A stretch of 64,000 nucleotides of DNA from Typhlomys cinereus (GCA_023101885.1 JALPQD010000402.1:1-64000); one strand, 5' to 3'; counted from the first letter of the stretch, positions 1-13,640 are shown. Numbers and translations: made by a program. Notes: a model not told the origin generated them from the sequence alone.

Positions 1-351
1 CTTACCTCACAAGTCTTGTTGTATAAATAAATGCCTGTGCTATGTACTTGTAGATGACAATTTGTGAATTGAAATGTGAACCATTTGTGCATATTTCTGT
101 GTTAGTAGTTAAGTCATAAACATGTTTGTGGAAGATTGTGGAATTGATGTGTGAAGATCAATCCTGTGGTGGTTGGAATAATGTTTAGGGACAGTGGATT
201 CAATGGCTTTAGCTGGTTCAATACCTTGACAAGCACATAATCTAACAATAAAGCATGCTTTTTTTCACTACATGGCAAAGATGTCACAGTTCTCTTCACC
301 CCCGATGTTAGTATGAGCTCTCTTGCCATGTTAATGAGGAGGTAATACCAT
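1..351. other. AT-rich sequence, nothing recognised
   Basis: No repeat signature, exon or ORF that I can support lies before the MaLR element beginning at 352. Confidence 0.6.
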
Positions 352-2475
352 TGTATTAGTTAGTCTTTTCTGTGTTGCTGTGAGACACTACCCTAAGCCA
401 AACAATTTAAGAGAGAAAGGGAAACTTTTTCAGCTCATGGTGTTATGGTTTGAAATGTGACCCCCACAGTCTCATGTATTTGGCAAGGTTATGACACCTT
501 GAGAGGTGGAGCCTTGCTCGAGAAAGGCAGTCACAAGAGGTGGGCCTTGAGGTGGATGAGTCCCACCCTACCTCCAGGAGTAGTCTGCCTTTGCAGCAAG
601 CAGTCTACAGCTCTCAACTTCCAAGATGTCTGCGGTGACTTAGCCTTCTCCAGCCTTGCCTAGCCAGCCATGCCACCTCTGCTTTGATAAACTGCCTCCC
701 CTCTGGAACCGTAAGCTGAATAACACCTCCCTTTCTCCCTTAAATTAAGTTGACTGATTTTGAGTGTCTCTCACAGCATAGTAATAGAATAAACTGTTAC
801 ACATGTTTCAGAGGGCGAGATACAGTCTTTCGTGGCAGACAGCATGACTGGCAGGCCAAAACTTGAGGCAGGCTACATCATTGTAGACATAGGCAGTGCT
901 TCTAGAGGTAGGATGGGACTAATCCACCTCAAGGCCTAACTCTTATGACTGCCTTCTTCCAGCAAGTCTCCACCTCTCAAAGGTGCCATGACCTTCCCAT
1001 ACACAAGATTGTGTGGGACACATTTCAAACCATGATACTCCTCCCTACCCCCCAACAGGATCACTGCCATCTCATTAGGCAAACCAATACTCAGTCCTGG
1101 GTTTCCACTATCCTCTGAAACCTTGGTGGAAGCATCTATAACTTCTTCCCTCTTGTATATTTGATGCCTCTAAAAATAGAACCACGTGTATGATGTTACC
1201 AAGACAGGCCCCCTGGAACCACAGTTGATTCAACTTTTCTGTGCTGAGAGTAAGAAAAATCTCTTACTCTCCTGAGCAGTTGCTTAGGGGAGAAAGTAGA
1301 CCCTTGGTTTGTAATTCCATCTTTAGCTCATTCCTTCCAAAAGGATTTGCCTTCTTAGGCATGGGGACATTCTCTGAGAATCTTACCCTCAAGGCAGTGT
1401 CCTGTCCTCAGATTGAAATGAGGAGCTGGTTTGGTTTGCTAATGGAGATAATCTTTTCAACAGCTGACATTTTTCTTCTCTGCTCTTCCTTGTTGAACTC
1501 TTTTTAATTTTGCCAATGGATTTTTCCTTGTCAGACCTTACAGTTTTTGTTTCTTTTCTGCCCAATTTTCTCATTCTTTTTCATAACTCTGAAGAAGAGA
1601 ACTAAGAAGACTGACACATTGTCATGATTACATTGCTTTGAAATTTCCTCTTCCAAGCACTCAAGATTAACTTTAGGCAAGCTTTCAGGATGAGGGTAAA
1701 AATTCATTAAACTCTGTACCAATACATGGCTCCATTTGCTACTCATCCAGTTTTAAACACAGTCTGTTCCCCTTTGGCCATTACATGCTGTGCTTCCAAT
1801 GCCTGTGTCTTTCACGAGCATTGCTCTGAGAGAAAGGCCCAGTTGTCCCAATCACCAAGATCCAAAGATTTTCCCATCCCAGTCTCAAAGTTCCCAACAA
1901 CAGTTCCAAAAGCACACTAGGCACATCACAGCATTGGCAATGCTGCTGGGTAATAACTTCTCTCAGCGTCACAAAAGAGTTTCAGTTTTTTTTCATACCA
2001 GACTGTTTTAGTCTCACACAGCAACACCTTCTCTAGTACCAATGTCTTTGAATCTCAGTACACTTCAAATTGTGGTTCCAGGTGCTCTTAATCTCATAGC
2101 AATACCTCATTGCTCAGTACCAATTTCTGTAATGGTTATTCTTATGTGTTGCTCTGAGAGAACATCCAAAATCAAACAATTTTAAGTGAGAAAGGGAGAT
2201 TTATTCAGCTTATGGTATTATATGGTACCAGATGGGAAATAGTCTTCCATGGCAGAGGCAGCATAACTGGTGGCAGAAATAGGCTAAGTTGCTGCAAACA
2301 TCTTGGACACTGAGAGCTACCAGACTGTTTTCTGCAACAACAGAGTTCTCTATGAGTATGGTGAGATATCAGTGCCAACCCCCTGTGACTGCCTTCCTCC
2401 AGCAAAGCTCCACTGCTAAGGTGCCATGACCTTCCCAAACACATGAGACTGGGGGATACATTCTAACCGCAAAAC
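352..2475 (-). mobile_element. Old MaLR element, family A, with nested LTR
   Basis: This is a full LTR-internal-LTR structure in minus orientation. The left LTR (352-440 continued at 802-1037) and the right LTR (2128 to about 2475) both match the family A LTRs at 46900 and 49079. Next to the left LTR the minus strand is purine-rich (complement of 1038-1056), as expected for a polypurine tract. Next to the right LTR the minus strand reads GAAATTGGTACT, the start of MaLR internal sequence. The internal part has no retroviral coding region that I can see, as is normal for MaLRs. The right edge is decayed, so its end is approximate and I could not confirm a TSD. Confidence 0.8.
441..801 (+). mobile_element. 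Nested solo LTR, MaLR family A, opposite strand
   Basis: This LTR starts TGTTATGGTTTG and ends CTGTTACA. It is the reverse complement of the host LTR family, so a family A LTR was inserted into another family A LTR facing the other way. The flanks are CATGG (436-440) and CATGT (802-806), a 4/5 match to the expected 5-bp TSD. It contains a GCTGAATAAC polyadenylation-like motif near 715. Confidence 0.75.
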
Positions 2476-3466
2476 CTCAATCATGAATTAGAATAAATAC
2501 CTTTTCCTGTCATAAGTCATGTTGGTCATATATTTACGTCAAACAACAGAAGAAAATTCTGCACAGTGTTTTGGCCTATGAGCTCTGTAGCTGACATAGT
2601 AATGTGTATTTTCCCTAGATTATATATGTTGGTATTGCAGTGGTAGTTTTTTTTTAGTTATATTATTGTTTGAACATTCAGTTTTACATTATGTGAGTGT
2701 TTGCCTGCCTGGGCTGTGCCCCATGTGGTTGTGATTGTTAGTATTTTAGAATGCTGTTTTTGCTCTTCTGTGTTGTGCTATTATTTGATAGTGTGGGCTA
2801 GGATGTGTACTGGAAGCACCAGTTAAACAATGATATCTGACATTGAAATCATTGTGATGCTGGAGTGTATGGTGACAGCTGAGAACTTGGCTGTTGATCA
2901 AAGTGTGTGTTATAAAAAGAACTGTATGTAGTGCTTCTTTTCAATATTTCTTCATCTTGGAGACTGACAGTGGCATTGTTATGAAAGAAGGATTATCTGG
3001 TGAACTGTATTATGGTTCTTCATATTTCCTGAACCTGGATGTCAATCCTGTAATGTAAATATCCTTCACTTAGTAAATAGTATGATTCACTTATTTTCTT
3101 CTGGAGCAATGATAAGTTTCGTATTTGTTTTGTGATTCGTAGTATATATATGTGAGAAATGGTCTGTCTGTATGCTTCTCAAGGTTTGCCACTCTGGGTT
3201 ATTTTAAAATAATAAGTTTGTTCTCATACATTTCCCCTACATATTGTCCAGTGGAGACTCAAGACTCAAAATTTGTACATATTTTCCCCTTTTCAGATTC
3301 TCATATTTTCCCACAGGCTTTGTTACCATTTTATGCACTCTAAGCAATGTTTCCCATAAACAGTTTTCCATGAACAGCACAGTTTATGATTTGGAACTTT
3401 TGTCTTCATCAGTGTATATCTGACTTAGCCTTCTAATTTTATTTATGTATTGTTTTGTACTTATAG
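2476..3466. other. AT-rich sequence upstream of the KRAB-B exon
   Basis: Probably intronic if the zinc-finger gene is real. No KRAB A-box exon could be found in it. Confidence 0.4.
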
Positions 3467-3559
3467 AACAGAGTATGACCAAACCCGACTTGATCTTCAA
3501 GCTTGAAAATAGATTTGTGCCTTGTATATTAGCAGAAGACTCTGTATGGAGACTGTCAG
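3467..3559 (+). CDS. KRAB B-box exon of a zinc-finger gene
   Basis: The 93-nt exon follows a pyrimidine-rich acceptor ending TTATAG and is followed by the donor GTCAGT. Read with two bases completing the previous codon, it gives a peptide containing MTKPDLIFKLE, which is the hallmark of KRAB B boxes (consensus xxTKPDVIFKLEQGxEPW). The conserved PW near the end is replaced by PC, and the exon ends in codon phase 1. In known KRAB zinc-finger proteins the A box recruits TRIM28 and the B box strengthens this. No A box was found upstream in the window, so it lies outside, was lost, or is too diverged to see. The exon lies about 1.8 kb upstream of the finger exon on the same strand, which is normal spacing for this family. 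Confidence 0.75.
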
Positions 3560-4465
3560 GTCAGTGTCTGCTTTCTCAACAAGAAATTTACCAGTAAAAT
3601 ATTAGTTCATGAGCTTCTTTTGCCAGGTTTTCTCTAAGCACAGGGTGAATTATAGCTTTTCCTGTGGATCCAAATCTTGTCATTTCCTGTTATTACTGCA
3701 TAGACTGTTCTATAGGATCCCTTCTCTTCTTGGTTTCACTTATGTATGTTGTTGGGTATTGTTTTCTAATTTGCTAGAATTCTGTTCCTTTATAGAAGTT
3801 TTTAGTTATTTCTTTTTGACCACCTTAAGTAGCAGGTTATGTATTTAATGCCATCTTCAAATATCCTTAATGCTGAGATACACTCAGTGTGAAATATGCA
3901 AATATAAATACATTGGTGTAAGAATTGTTTTTTGGACTCATTCCTATGCAGTAGTGTGTAATTTAACTGTGGGTAGTGTGGGATTATTGTTGACTGGCAA
4001 ATTCTTCCTATTTCAAAATGAAAGACATGTTGTATAATATCATAATATTGTCATTAGTGTAATGGATCATGCAACAACCAGAAATGGCTGGTGGTCGTTG
4101 GTTTTTAGAATCTTTTAGGTTGAAAAAAGTATGATAGTTTTTTCATATTCTACAACAATAATGTTACTAAAGTATAAAGAAATATGAATAAGTACTTTAG
4201 GATAATGTAGTCTTTTATGTTCAGAAATATGAAAATAAGTATACTTCTCATAAGTCAGGAATTATATACTATTAAAATATAACTAAGGGGGTCCAGGAAA
4301 AAGTGGAGGGAGGAAGGGAAATGGGTTACCTATTAAGTTTGTATCAGTGGAAAAATAATATTAAAAAATAATAAATGGTATAATGAAAATAGGAAAAATA
4401 TATATTAAGTTTTAATAGGAAAAGCAATCAATTTTAGTTATTGATGAGGATGTTTTGTTGTTTAG
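3560..4465 (+). other. Presumed intron between KRAB-B and next exon
   Basis: AT-rich, with no coding signature. It includes the possible L1 tail listed separately at about 4265-4400. Confidence 0.4.
4265..4400 (+). mobile_element. Possible L1 3'-end fragment
   Basis: A purine-rich run (AGTGGAGGGAGGAAGGG) is followed by TATTAAGTTTGTATCAGTGG and an A-rich tail. The order resembles the better preserved L1 3' ends at 54380-54454 and 41640-41815. It is short and diverged. Confidence 0.4.
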
Positions 4466-4552
4466 GTGAAGGTAGAGTAACTGGCAGAGTTGACCCCAGT
4501 CAGCGAACAACATGGAAAATTTTTGTGGCAAGTTATGCAACCAAGCATCACA
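4466..4552 (+). CDS. Candidate small exon between KRAB-B and fingers
   Basis: An 87-nt stretch sits between a plausible acceptor (TTGTTGTTTAG) and a perfect donor (GTAAGT). It stays open in the phase left by the KRAB-B exon, giving 28 codons including TTWKIFVASY. This position in KRAB genes can hold a short linker exon. Its length is a multiple of three, so it does not repair the phase conflict with the finger exon. The evidence is only splice signals plus a short open frame, which can arise by chance. Confidence 0.3.
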
Positions 4553-5378
4553 GTAAGTAAACTTTCTCATGAGAACTATATTCATATTTTGAAAATGAAT
4601 ATAAAGTGAAGGAAATATTAGCAAATAGTTTACTTTTAAAGAGGCTATGGGGAAAATACAAAGACTAATTTTGATTCTAGTCTCCCATATGGAAAACAAG
4701 GTGTGCTGTCATTATTAGAATTCTTAGAAAGTGAAAGACACAGGAAAAGTCATTCTGTTTGTTGACCAGGCAATCTATTCCAGGTCAGCAATGACTTTGT
4801 TCAGTAAGATATTCTTAATAAAATTGAGATTATTTTATTTGAAGAAGATATTCATCCTCTGATCTTCCACATAACTGTAGAAAATGAATGTGTACTTGCA
4901 TGCGTAAAAATGTATCAAGACATTTAAACAAAATAACCCACTTACTATCATTTCACTGCTGTGTCATAAGATCCAGGATGTAGGACAAACTGATAAATTT
5001 CAGTTCACTTGACAAACACACTTGTTTTCTGTAAATGAATTTTAATATATTTTAATCCTGTATATCATTTTTTATAAATGTATTTATATTTTTATGCAAA
5101 AAAGTTGGATATTATTGCAATGTCTACTTTGATAATAAAGAGCACTCTAATGAATTTTTATGCACTAAATCTCTCATTTATGTGAAGTATATTTTATTCA
5201 AAATATACATTTAATGTAGCAAATGATTGATTGTAATGGTCTTACTAAACTAACTAATGTGGGTAAATGAAAGGATTCACTTTGGAAAGAATAGTCTGGT
5301 CTAGAAATATTACATTAGGAAATCTTTAATTATAATTACAGAGCATGTACTGTCAACAAGCCTCTTAAGGAAATGTAA

Positions 5379-6680
<1,302 letters not shown>

Positions 6681-7310
6681 ATGTAAACATTGTGGGAAAG
6701 CTTTCTCACGGAAGTCATATCTCACTGTACATCAGAGAACTCATACAGGTGAGAAACCATGTGAATGTAATATATGTGGAAAAGCTTTTTCACGATAGGT
6801 GCTTAACACTCATCATCTGAGAATGTATACAATGTGGAATGACTTTCTCAAAGAAGACACATTTCACTGTATATCAGAAAATGCATAGAAGTGAAAAGCC
6901 ATGTCAATGTAACAACTGTGAAAAAGCTTTCTCAAGGAAGGTGCATCTCATTGTACATCAGAGATGTCATGCAGATGTGATAACCTATGAGTGTATGAAA
7001 GTCACATTACACTCTGCATGAAACAAATCATCAAGTAACAAGTGTGGAAAGCCCTTTTTGTAGAACTCAGAACTCATTGTACATTAGAGACTTCATGCAA
7101 GTGAAAAGACATACATGTTTCATACAAATCAGAGTTCACTCTGCATTTCAGAATTCATACATGAGCATACAAAATGAGAGATACTTTTCTCAAAAGTGCT
7201 GTCTCACTGCATCAGAGGACTCACATGTGATAGGCATATGAATGTACAGAATACAACGTTTGTATCTTGTAAGTCACAATTTACTTTATATCATAGAACT
7301 CATACAGGTC
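6681..7310 (+). pseudogene. Decayed zinc-finger remnants downstream of the stop
   Basis: Finger-coding sequence continues after the stop in other frames. A unit with [17 protein letters not shown] can be read from about 6685. A further unit ends at TAG (6796-6798) after GKAFSR. Another near 6839-6960 contains EKAFSRKVHLIVHQR, and fainter copies run to the THTG-like codons near 7300. The break at 6678 looks like a 2-bp loss at the start of a finger (TCATGAATGT where sister units suggest TCATATGAATGT). The ancestral array therefore had at least 16 units and was cut short by frameshift and stop mutations. Confidence 0.75.
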
Positions 7311-7452
7311 ATCCTTGGTGGATGTGACAACCTGCAAACAACCATGCTGCTTCTGCCATGAAATGCTCTTTTCCCTCTGGAGTTAAAACCTAAATAAATC
7401 TCCATTTGTCCCTTATGTTGCTTGACTTGTGGTATTGTCTCACAGCAACACA
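7311..7452 (+). mobile_element. LTR remnant, MaLR family A-like, plus strand
   Basis: The order CTCTGGAGTTAAAACC, AAATAAATCTCC, TTGACTTGTGG, TCTCACAGCAACA matches the 3' part of the sense family A LTR, including the AATAAA signal. The 5' part is missing or unrecognisable. Confidence 0.55.
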
Positions 7453-8300
7453 CACAATACAGAGTACACCTAGCATTTCTAGGTCTTTTATGACCTTACA
7501 GCAAGCATCTTGAAGATCTCAGAATCTAAGATGCCACATACCCATGCACACACAGACAAATTAGTTCTTCACATCACAAGAGTTTAACCAACGTTTACTT
7601 GTGACCTGAAACCAAAGTGGCTTGCAACCCATACCCATGTGACCTGAGGGCCTTTCAAAAATCCCTAGTGGGAAAGCAATAGTAAGAGACAAGAATCTTT
7701 TATAAAGATGTTATTTAACAAATCAGGCTACTGACCAGGGTGTACTCTCACACCCAGAATTGCAAAATTGTAATGATTCAACCAGAGATTAAGAATGTTC
7801 TGTATACCCACCCCATAAAACTACTTTATCACACATAGTTTTTCCACTTCGTTGGAGTTGTTCACATTCTTTGTTCTTTTTATTGGGACCTTTCCCACAC
7901 TTGCAAATTGCCTGCCTTATCTACTTCTATAGACCTTCTTAAGGACTTCTTCCACCACAGGTACATCCAAACCCTTCAACAACATGATCTGTGTGCCTAA
8001 TAGTGAGAGCAACACTAGTTTTTTTATGTTCATCAAAGCTTCCTACAGAATTCTGTCTTAACATTCCCAGTAAATTCATCAGAGCTTGAGGGCCCGCTAA
8101 AAAGGTAAAACTTTAGGCTATCTTAACTACTTTTCATTTAACATTTGTACCATTTTGTGCCAGATGGGTCTCTGGTTCTTCCATGGGAGACCAGAGAGAG
8201 TTTGTCTCCACAGGTTTATTCTCAAATAAATTCTGTTCTGCAGTATGCTCACTCAATCCTTACTTTCCTCCTATCGATCTTCCAAACAGCCAGATGGAGG
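7453..8300. other. No recognisable feature
   Basis: Unique-looking sequence without supported ORF, splice pair or repeat. Confidence 0.5.
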
Positions 8301-8335
8301 AGGGTGTGTGTGTGTTGGTGTGTGTGTGTGTGTTT
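8301..8335. repeat. GT-rich microsatellite
   Basis: Interrupted (GT)n tract. Confidence 0.85.
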
Positions 8336-9947
8336 GCTGCTTATGGCATCCTGTTCTGCACGGAGTGGATCCCAGTTGAACCTCAGGGGAGGTGATGGGG
8401 TGCTCTCCTAGGGGCATCAGCAGGGATTTTTCCATAGGAGATGTGGATTGTGATAGAGACAGAGATGGCTTTTTGACAACTGGTTTCTCCTCTCCTCTCT
8501 TCCTCTTATCTCTTTTCCTGCCTGTGTGATCTGTGCCAGTCTCAGTGGAGGGGCACTTCCAAGTCTTTCTGCCCACTTGCTTTTTCCTTCTCATCTTCAT
8601 TTCTCCTCTACTCTCCTGTCCATCCTCCCCTTTCCGAATCGCAACTCCCTCACTCCTGCCACCAGCATTCCGAGGAGGAAGATCAAGAGCAGTGGAGCAA
8701 AGTCTGTGAAATTCTTTATAGGTCTAGAAAGTACCGAGTCAAAAGACTTTTAGGGAAGGTGAACAATCTCCCATGTCACCTTTGGATCTCCATGCACACA
8801 TACTCAAATGTCCTCTTACACACACACACATGAAAGAAGATGCTTGTGCAGTAACTATGGACTTCCCCATGTAGGAAAACAGTGAGACAATACTCTGTCT
8901 AATCCAAAGACACAGCACGGTCCAAGCTTAGCACAGCCACATCTGTCCCTATGACAGGCAGCCATCAGCCCAATGACAACCAGAAGTAGCCCCTGGCCTT
9001 GGTATTTCCTCAAATCATAAAAATAAAGTTTTACCCCCTCCCTCGAGGCTCCGGGATGATTGGAGGTGTCCTGGTCACTTCCCAACCTGTGCGCACATCT
9101 TTTTGGGTTCCAGCTCTTGCTCCAAGTGTCTTCGTTCTTCTTTCCTTCTAGAAGCTTCCAGTTCCTTCTAAACATCTGGCTCTGCTCCTTTCCTATGCTG
9201 CTTGCTTAGCATCTGATTGGACTTGATCCTTCTGAACCAATGGGTAGACTGGAAATGCCATCATCCATAGGCTGGTGGAAGGCCAGGGGCTGACACTGTC
9301 AAAGCCAATCCTGTGGGGACAGGGAGGTGCTCATGAACACAAGCCTGCACAGCTACAAAGACTTTTCTCTATGTGAAGCCAGTTTTTTAGACCCAGCGCT
9401 GCCTTGATATGACCCAGGATTCAAAAGGAGGTCTTGTCAGATAGGGTGGTTGGGAGCTGACGGTGACATTCACCATGAGACTTTATGCCACACTGACACC
9501 CCATCAAAAGGCCTTTATTGTAGTTGTGTGAGACCTGTACTCCAGTGATAAGAATTACTGAGACACTGGGGAACACTGGAGTGGGACATGAAAGCCCTGT
9601 ATTCAAATCCTACCTTCAGCATGTATTTGTTGGGGGGTAACCATGAACATGGACATTAGTTGACCTACTATAGATACTCAACTATCTGGGTGCTCTTCTC
9701 CCTTCCTTTGACCCACCTGGGGTTCCTGAGTTCCCCTTAGGCATGTTCCACCTCGCCCACTGCTACCAGCCAAGTTTAGGCAATGGGATTCCTTCAAGTT
9801 CTGTGGGCCCAGAGTATTTGATATCTCCTTTCCTGTCTTTATCAAAGTGGTTCTTGTTATGTTCTGGGATGTGTTGGTGGGATTCTAGGATACCAAAGGA
9901 GAAGCAGTAAGATCGTGGGTTAGCTTTGTCTTCGTTGTATTTTCTTT
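8336..9947. other. No recognisable feature
   Basis: ORFs here are short and match no family I know. A small CA tract lies at 8819-8830. Confidence 0.5.
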
Positions 9948-10015
9948 TCATTTGGGGGCAGCATTGGGGATGGAACCAAGAGCTCTAACACTGAGCCAGC
10001 CCCAGCCCTTAAGCC
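9948..10015 (-). mobile_element. ID-like SINE fragment
   Basis: The plus strand carries GGGGATGGAACC, GAGCCAGCCCCAGCCC, the reverse complement of the tRNA-like ID core (GGGCTGGGG...GGTTC). Confidence 0.55.
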
Positions 10016-10164
10016 TACTTGAGGATCTTATACCTCTCTCTCAAGTCTTGGGGCTAGAAGTGGACACTTGAGGGCATAGAAATACAGGAAAGTTTATACA
10101 CCCTGATTTTATGAATAGCCTAGAATGGCCCATGCTTCCCTGTGAACTCTTTTTAAGTTAAAAA

Positions 10165-10305
10165 AAGTAAATATTTGTCGCTTATTTCAAAGAGAGAGAA
10201 AAAGAGAGAGAGAGAGTGATGTACATGTGGGCTTCTGAGGATTGAACTTGGGACTCCCAGGTTTGCAGGCAGCCACCCTACCCACTGAGCTGTCTCACTG
10301 CCCCC
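10165..10305 (-). mobile_element. B2/B3-like SINE, diverged
   Basis: GAGAGAGA is followed by GTGGGCTTCTGAGGATTGAAC, a repeated CAGGTTTGCAGGCAGC and CCCACTGAGCTGTCTCACTG. This is the usual reversed B3/B2 body and head order. Confidence 0.6.
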
Positions 10306-10469
10306 TCCCCCTGGTATCTTTTTTCTGCCCTGCCTGGTATTTCTGGCTAGCCTGGGATATGTGGGACCTAGGATCCGAACTCAGTACCTTCTGCTGAAGT
10401 TGTGAGGGAGGGTCTTAACTCCTGAGCTCTCTCTCCAGCTCTTAAGTCTTGACAATTGCCCTGGTGCAC

Positions 10470-10600
10470 AGGTGGAGGTCAGAGGACAACTTTCAGAAGT
10501 CAGTTCTATCCTTCCATCATGTGGGCTTCTGGGGATCGAACTCAGGTCAGGTTTGTGAGCAGACGCCTTAATTCACGAGTGATCCCATCCCCACCTGTCT
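10470..10600 (-). mobile_element. B3-like SINE, diverged
   Basis: AGGTGGAGGTCAGAGGACAA, TTTCAGAAGTCAGTTCT and TGTGGGCTTCTGGGGATCGA are the typical reversed B3 body motifs. Confidence 0.65.
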
Positions 10601-11352
10601 TGAGAGTTTTATGTGTGTTTCCTATTCCAGGTCAAACAGCTTCGTCCCTGGGGTCTTTGCCCATCTGGTTTCCTGTGTAAATACCATACATGTCTGACAG
10701 ACAAACGTGTCTGAAGTACTTCATGGGCTTCTGCCCGAGGGACTGGGGAAGGTGTCAGTTTACCCAGCAAGGTGTAACCCCTCCATTTCCCAGCCTCTCT
10801 GGAGTGTGGGGTCCCACCTTCTGGGTCCAGATCCTTCTGGACTTTCTTCTCACTCATGGTAGGAAAGAAGGTGTTTGGGAAACATGTGTCCACTGCCTGA
10901 TGCTGGAGACCTGGTGCACTGGCTGCAGGGATGCCTCCCCTCCCTGTTGACACGGATTCATCCTGGGGATGAGCGGGGAGCTTGCACCAGCACCCCTCCA
11001 GGCCTCTGCAGTTCTCCTGGACATAGGGTAAAGCTTTCATCCCAACTCCTCCAGCCCTCTGCAGTTCTGCACATAGAGTGAGGCTCCTTCACTAGGGATT
11101 CTGGAAGGGGGAAGTCTGCAGTGGGCTGGTGCTCGGCATGCTAATGAGCAAAGCTCAAGCTGGAGGTGGTGTGCTCTGTCTCTTTCCCTCTCCGTTTCCC
11201 CAGCCTGAGATGAATCTTATATCCCCATCCCCAGTATTAACAAGGCGGGCCCAGCAGCATGCGGGGTGCCCACATGTCTCTCACCCTTGCCTCCACACTT
11301 AAGCCTGCTCCCTAGCAATGTCCAGTTCCAAAAAGACCCCAAAGCAATGTGG

Positions 11353-11353
<1 letters not shown>
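10601..11353. other. Unique GC-moderate sequence
   Basis: A 143-codon minus-strand frame (10609-11040) is open but matches nothing I know. An imperfect direct repeat of about 30 bp around CTCTGCAGTTCT lies at 10999-11080. Confidence 0.4.

Positions 11354-11400
<47 letters not shown>
11354..11400. repeat. (GT)n microsatellite
   Basis: About 23 dinucleotide units without interruption. Confidence 0.95.
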
Positions 11401-11402
<2 letters not shown>

Positions 11403-11854
11403 CACCTGTATGTGTGCTTCCTACAGACTCCTCTTCCGCTGTACCATCTCTGCTTTGAGTTTTCTGGGTTACCCCAAGTTAGTTTTCTGGATCAAGATCA
11501 TGCATGTTTCAGAAATGCGCCTGGTCCCCATGGGGGGAGGGGCACTTATTGTCCTGGTTGATACCAAGTAACTTGGGGCCCTGAGTCCTGAACTGAGCCC
11601 CATTTAACTACTATCCCCTCCTCCATGCCCCGTGTAGTCCCTTGGAGACAAAGAACAACTTGGGAATAAATTCAGGTCCTGGGTTTGAACAGCAGTGAGG
11701 ATTGTGTATGGCTTTTCCATTAACTGTACAACAGCTGAGGTTTTCAGTGAAATGGCTTTTTTTGAGTTGGCCAGTCTGGCTCAAACCATCTAGCTGAGGC
11801 TAATCCTGTACTCCTGACACTCCTGCTTCTGACACCCAAGTGTCTCGTCAAGCT

Positions 11855-12150
11855 GCTCTGTTCTGGGCACTAGGGACTTGAGCCTAGGGCCTCCTGCAGC
11901 TGGATGTGCTTTGCCACTGAGCTACATCAACCTCTAAAGTCAAATATTTAAACAGACAAGGTCTATTAGATAGTCCAGGCTGGCCTTGAACTTGTGACCC
12001 TTGTCTCAGTCCCCCAAGTGTGCGGTTGTACCTGTGTGTCATGGTCCTTAGTGTCAAGAATCAACGATGATTTGTGCATTTTCAGTGCTGGGGATGAGAC
12101 CTGAGGGACAAGTGATTTGCTGCTGAGCTTCATCCCAAGGCCTTGACTTT
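11855..12150 (-). mobile_element. Cluster of ID-like and B1 SINE fragments
   Basis: Three adjacent reversed pieces are visible. An ID-like core lies at 11855-11938 (TTGCCACTGAGCTACATC). A B1 fragment lies at 11955-12045 (GTCCAGGCTGGCCTTGAACT). A second ID-like core lies at 12080-12145 (GCTGGGGATGAGACC, GCTGAGCTTCATCCC). Confidence 0.65.
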
Positions 12151-13127
12151 GTTTTAAATAAGCATTTCAGTCTTCTTAGAAAAAGCAGCTTCCTTTGCAG
12201 TGCCGAGTCACAGGCACTTGTCATGCTGGCTGAGTGACCATCCTTGTATTGACCACAGTGAGGAAAAACCTTTAACATGAGATCCAGCTCTGTCCTAAAC
12301 CTGCAAGGCCCTGACACCTTTTAGGTTGGTGGCTCATTGAATACACTAGTGTCACTCGTCATAACCACCACAGTAAGTGCTTTACATCCCTAAAAAGAGT
12401 CCCTTTTTGAGTTGAGGCTTCTTTAGGTGATGTAGACATATATCCTGGGTAAGGTCTCCAGGCAGAATGCTCCTGGTCATCCATGCGCTGAGGGGTCACG
12501 GGAGGCCTGAAGCATCAGGAAGGGCTGGGAGATGCATCAGGGAAGGTCTGCTCTCTTCAAAGCAGGGGCTGTTCTGCTTATCACTCCAGCAGGTGGGAGT
12601 GTTCTGCTCCTCTGGGGCCAGGGTCCTCCTTCACTTTTGGGTACATACAAATTCTACTCAGTACCTAGCTGTCCATGGGATCACCTAGCCTGGCCTTGGG
12701 GTCCAAGCCTGGGCAGCTGCACCTGACTAAAGGAGGGGCCCTGGGATACAAGATGTCACGGTGAACTGTCTGTCCTGTGAGTCACAACGGTCTGTCCTCT
12801 GCGGGAGGGGTGTGGGAGAGGTCTTGCTCACCTTCCTGCTACCCTGGGGGGGTGTGAGCGTCTCATTTCTGAGCACCTGGGGGTTTCTGTCTTGAGGTTA
12901 TGTTGCTCCCACTGTGGGTTGAGAATAGGCAAGGTGGATGAAGCAGGGCCAGACTGAGTTTCACATACATGTAAGAGGAGGAATCCAGCATGGCTTAAAG
13001 GCTCTGAGGTTGCCCGAGGGATCGTGTTGGCAGAAAGACCACTCATGGGAAGCTGATGTCTGCGTGTGTGATGGGAAGTCCCTACTGGATAGGAGCTGGA
13101 GAAACCATGCTCCTCCTACTTCCTCAA

Positions 13128-13130
<3 letters not shown>
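12151..13130. other. No recognisable feature
   Basis: Unique-looking sequence. ORFs are short and unsupported. Confidence 0.45.

Positions 13131-13168
<38 letters not shown>
13131..13168. repeat. (GT)n microsatellite
   Basis: About 19 uninterrupted units. Confidence 0.95.
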
Positions 13169-13170
<2 letters not shown>

Positions 13171-13261
13171 ATACAGGAATCCTACTGGCCCTAAGAAACT
13201 AGAAAGGATGTAGCCATTTCCAAGCAGCTGAGGCAAGAATGGAAGCTCCCGGAAAGATACG

Positions 13262-13640
13262 ATGTGGTGGTTTCAGCTGTCCACTTGACATGGGAGAATG
13301 AGCCTCTGAGAGCATCTTCCAGGAATTATCTAGTTAAGGCAAGTCTACAGAGTGCCTAACTCCCTGACATGGGGAGATGCAGCCCACAGGGGGCGGGGCC
13401 ATTCCCTACATGGGGCAGATAAGAGAGAGGATGGGGAGGGAATTTGTTAAGTTAGAAGATGTGCAGAGGCCCTTGTCCTTCTGTTCTTGCTGTGGACATG
13501 GGACGGCCACTTCCTGGCTCCCAATATGCCTGTCACTCTAGGTGTGATGAGCTGTGACCTGCAATCATAGGCTGGGATAAAAATCCCCTCATTCCCTGAT
13601 ATTATTTGGGTCAAGTGTTCATTTCAGCAATGGAGTAAGA
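13262..13640 (+). mobile_element. MaLR-type LTR, ORR1-like
   Basis: It begins TGTGGTGGTTTCAGCTGTCC and continues with ACTTGACATGGGAGAA, GGGGCGGGGCCATTCC and a late CCTGCAATCATAGGCTGGGATAAAAA region, then TTGGGTCAAGTGTTCATTTC. This is the order of rodent ORR1/MT class MaLR LTRs. It stands alone, so it is a solo LTR or fragment. The end is approximate. Confidence 0.6.

Noticed and set aside
2850..2935. Possible KRAB A-box exon (TGTGATGCTGGAG)
   Set aside because: Only about 13 bp resemble the A-box codons. The conserved EEW and LYRDVMLE context and splice sites are missing.
11217..11571. ORFs rich in CVCVCV or HTHTHT, here and at many other microsatellites
   Set aside because: They are translations of (GT)n or (CA)n tracts.
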